Shown in pieces: positions 51,821-64,000 of a stretch of DNA of 64,000 nt. A program made the translations under genes and the position numbers. Every line of letters starts with the position of its first letter. The stretch's first letter is position 1. Origin of the DNA: Lampris incognitus (Eukaryota; Chordata; Actinopteri; Lampriformes; Lampridae); assembly GCF_029633865.1 (NCBI RefSeq), contig NC_079223.1:39210706-39274705 (forward strand). The letters run 5' to 3'. The notes under the pieces were generated by a model. It was not told the DNA's origin, ran no database searches, and saw only the letters and a list, made by a program, of their open reading frames with translations.

Positions 51821-52023
51821 TCTAAAAAAATTGTGTATATGGTTAGGTGTAAAGCTGACGCCGCTAGTTGCATGGGCAGCATCCTTACAGCGTGTCACTT
51901 TGTTTACTGAAGATCTATTTAAACACAGAGGTTCCATACATTATTTATTTGCTACTATATCTTAAATTAACATTTGTGAAAGAACTAGAAAGGCAAATCT
52001 CTTATTTGTAAAACACAGGGCTG

Positions 52024-52664
52024 CAAGGAGTAGAGGTGATGAAGGCGTATGAGTTTAAATGCTTGGGGTCAACTGTGCAAGGTAACAGGGAGTGCAGAAG
52101 AGAGGTGAAGAAGAAAGTGCAGGCAGGGTGGAGTGGGTGGAGAAGAGTGTCAGGAGTGATTTGCGACAGAAGGGTACCAGCAAGAGTTAAAGGGAAGGTT
52201 TACAAGATGGTTGTGAGACCAGCTATGGTATATGGTTGGAGACAGTGGCACTAATGAAAAGACAGGATGTGGAGCCGGAGGTGGCAGAGTTGAAGATGCT
52301 AAGATTTTCATTGGGAGTGACGAAGAAGGACAGGATTAGGAACGAGTACATTAGAGGGACAGCTCAGGTTGGACGGCTTGGAGACAAAGCAAGAGAGGCA
52401 AGACTGAGATGGTTTGGACATGTGTGGAGGAGAGATGCTGGGTATATTGGGGGAAGGCTACTGAATATGGAGCTGCCAGGGAAGAGGAAAAGAGGAAGGC
52501 CAAAGAGGAGGTTTGTGGATGTAGTGAGGGAGGACATGCAGGTGGCTGGTGTGACAGAGGAAGATGCAGAGGACAGGAAGAGATGGAAACGGATGATCTG
52601 CTGTGGCGACTCCTAACTGGAGCAGCCAAAAGTAGTAGTAGTAGTCGTAGTTGTAGTAGTAAAG
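52024..52664 (+). mobile_element. 5'-truncated LINE, C-terminal end of ORF2
   Basis: Two overlapping frames (52036-52254 and 52236-52616) read EVKKKVQAGWSGWRRVSG, VRPAMVYG, LRFSLGVTKKDRIRNEYIRG, LRWFGHVWRRDAGYIGGR and KRGRPKRRFVDVVREDM, the end of an abundant fish non-LTR reverse transcriptase, probably of the RTE type. One frameshift separates them. The 3' tail is a TAG repeat. CACAGGGCTG at 52014-52023 and 52665-52674 is a target duplication. Confidence 0.85.
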
Positions 52665-52999
52665 CACAGGGCTGGATTTCATTAGAAGAGCGAGGATGTA
52701 AAGCAAGATGTCTTGGAAGCTCCAACTATAATCAAAATGTCATTTCAGCCACAAAAATTCACAAAAGTTCAACAGAACGTATCGGCAATGATTTTCAACT
52801 TCCGGTTTTCAGCCGAAGTAAAAGTGCGACAGAGAACAGCACAACGGAGAAACCTGAAAGGCCAGATGTGACTACTGTTTTATGAATTGAAGAACGAAAA
52901 CTAGCTGAAACTAAAGTAGAATTACAATGCAGACATGTTATCATTAGACAACAGTGGAAAAAACGAGGTGGGCGAATATACTACTGCACATTTTAAACT

Positions 53000-53005
53000 T
53001 TTATT
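53000..53005 (-). terminator. candidate ret polyadenylation signal (RET51 form)
   Basis: AATAAA on the minus strand about 890 nt after the RET51 stop codon. Confidence 0.4.
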
Positions 53006-53898
53006 GATTGCACCGTAATCAAATTATACCAAACAAAACAATGATAACACATATCATATTTTCAGACAAAGACTGCCGTTACAAGGAATAATAATATAAA
53101 AAAACAAAAACGGCGACCCTCGGTTTGACACGGGGCATGACCAAAATCCATATTGGGTCAAGTCCTTAAACTGGAGTAGCACTCACTATTCGATATTTTC
53201 TGTGTAAAAATAAGAAAGAAAGAAAGAAAGAATGACAAGGAAATGTAAAAAGATTTCTCCTGAACATGTGTGTGTGTGTGTGTGTGTTTGCATGTGTACA
53301 TGTGTATGTGTGTGTGTCATCTTTCTTTGGCAAGTACTGTAGTTTGAAACTTTACACGGGGGGAACACAGGTGTTGGGGGGGGGTCTACATTTTGAAGAA
53401 CACGATCCCTCTCAAGTAGAAACTTTACATTTTCAGAGCAAGTTCGGCGTTCTCCATTAATTTTTGTGTCCACGCAATCCCAGAAGTCTACAACAGGTGA
53501 TGATAAAGACGTCCCCTTTAATTCCTGGACAGGAACAAGGTCTTCACAGTCACACATTAATTAGCTATCGTAGAAGCAGCACAGGCACTTGAAAAGACGT
53601 TAACACTGACAGACAACCTTGTACAATAGTCATGCAATGATACAATTTGGTCAACATGACCTGGAGGTAATGATTAATATACCAGTGAGCTGCATGAAGC
53701 GTGGTCTATGGTAATTCCTGTCATTTTGCAGCAAAAAAAAGAAAAAGAAAAGAACCCCAGTTTAAACTTTGAACACCTGTGCAACAGAAATAAAAGGGAA
53801 CCAACTTTAGCATCACGTCTTACTATATGTACAGTTTTTGTATAGAAATATACACATCTACCAATTAGTAGCATTTTCTACAGTGCTTTTTTTTGTCT

Positions 53899-63144
<9,246 letters not shown>

Positions 63145-64000
63145 CTGGGAAAAAAAAAAGTTTCAAAATCAGATGTCCATATGTCTTGAAAAATCTAACA
63201 CCAACCTTACCAAAATCGTTGATAAGACAAAACTGATATAAGCAACCCTACTTTTTTATTCTCCCCCTTTTTTCTCCCAAGCTGTACCTGGCCAATTACC
63301 CCACTCTTCCGAGCCGTCCTGGTCACTGCTCCACCCCCTCTGCCGATCCCGGGAGGGCTGCATACTACCACATGCCTCCTCCGATACATGTGGAGACACC
63401 AGCCGCTTCTTTTCACCTGACAGTGAGGAGTTTCGCCAGGGGGATGTAGCGCGTGGGAGGATCACGCAATTCCCCCCAGTTCCCCTTCTGCCCTGAACAG
63501 TTGCCCCGACCGACCAGAGGAGGCACTAGTGCAGCGACCAGGACACATACCAATATCCGGCTTCCCACCCACAGACACGGCCAATTGCATCTGTAGAGAC
63601 GCCTGACCAAGCCGTAAATAACACGAGGAATCGAACCGGCAATACCCATGTTGGTATGCAACACAATAGACCGCCACGCTACCCGGACACCCAAACTTTT
63701 GACATGGTTAAGGTAGTAAAAGTAGGCCTAGCAAGGTGGAAAATGAAGTTTGAATACTTTATTTTTCTGGAAGTCCCCACCCTGGCATCCCCAGCCCAAA
63801 ATAAGGAAACATTTCCAACAATAAAATCAAGGCATGGCCACAAAACAGGAAAGTGTAATGATCCTTCCTCTATCATATTATTAGGACATAACATTATTAT
63901 ACTGTTTTACTGTCATGATTATATCATCAACACTGTACTCTGTGTTATGGTATAATCATAGTTTGAAAATGTAGTTAGATAAGGAAAACAATTTTTGTGA
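63145..64000. other. ret intron 6 (partial), with SINE family D copy 2
   Basis: Intronic sequence upstream of ret exon 7 to the window edge. A second SINE-D copy occupies 63258-63692. The remaining AT-rich sequence shows nothing else. Confidence 0.7.
63258..63692 (-). mobile_element. tRNA-derived SINE, family D, copy 2
   Basis: Same structure and orientation as 59137-59566, with the B box GGTTCGATTCC on the minus strand and the body ending in a CT-rich run at 63258. The two copies differ at scattered positions, so they are independent insertions of similar age. Confidence 0.85.

Noticed and set aside
52236-52616. Host gene for a DNA-binding protein with KRKRGRPKRR
   Set aside because: The sequence is the end of a fish LINE ORF2 with a target duplication and microsatellite tail.

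Overview
This is nuclear DNA from a ray-finned fish, most likely a teleost. It has split genes with GT-AG introns. It carries fish-type tRNA-derived SINEs, Tc1-like transposons, a LINE 3' end and long GATA microsatellites. The encoded proteins follow human orthologues almost residue for residue. I read splice sites by eye and checked that reading frame carries across every junction. Orthologue names rest on remembered vertebrate protein sequences, not on a search.

Six protein genes are present. bag3 (+, 230-5445) is a heat-shock co-chaperone with a heat-shock element just upstream. inpp5f (+, 8962-21496) is the Sac2 phosphoinositide phosphatase. mcmbp (-, 33105-24920) is the MCM-binding protein. 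sec23ip (+, 33759-43158) is a COPII-associated DDHD/SAM protein. csgalnact2 (-, 48139-45295) is a Golgi chondroitin-sulfate GalNAc-transferase. ret (-, entering from beyond 64000, last codon at 53899) is the GDNF-family receptor tyrosine kinase; only its 3' two thirds are in the window. inpp5f and mcmbp converge. mcmbp and sec23ip are head to head over about 650 bp. sec23ip and csgalnact2 converge. csgalnact2 and ret are in tandem. These are separate housekeeping and developmental genes, not a pathway cluster. In human the first four lie at 10q26 and the last two at 10q11.

Introns and intergenic DNA hold most of the mobile DNA: two near-complete Tc1-like elements of equal underlying length, a third Tc1-like remnant, a nested pair of foldback elements, at least four tRNA-derived SINE families (two copies with perfect 12-bp target duplications), a 5'-truncated LINE, and microsatellites. 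The intergenic blocks are 5446-8961, 33106-33758, 43159-45294 and 48140-53898.

I found no undescribed multi-gene system. The observations most worth checking are small: a U12-type AT-AC intron in mcmbp, an in-frame candidate extra exon in mcmbp, a tandemly duplicated splice donor in sec23ip, conserved RET9/RET51 3' ends, four near-perfect hairpins in inpp5f introns, and E2F-like and CTCF-like sites in the mcmbp/sec23ip promoter.
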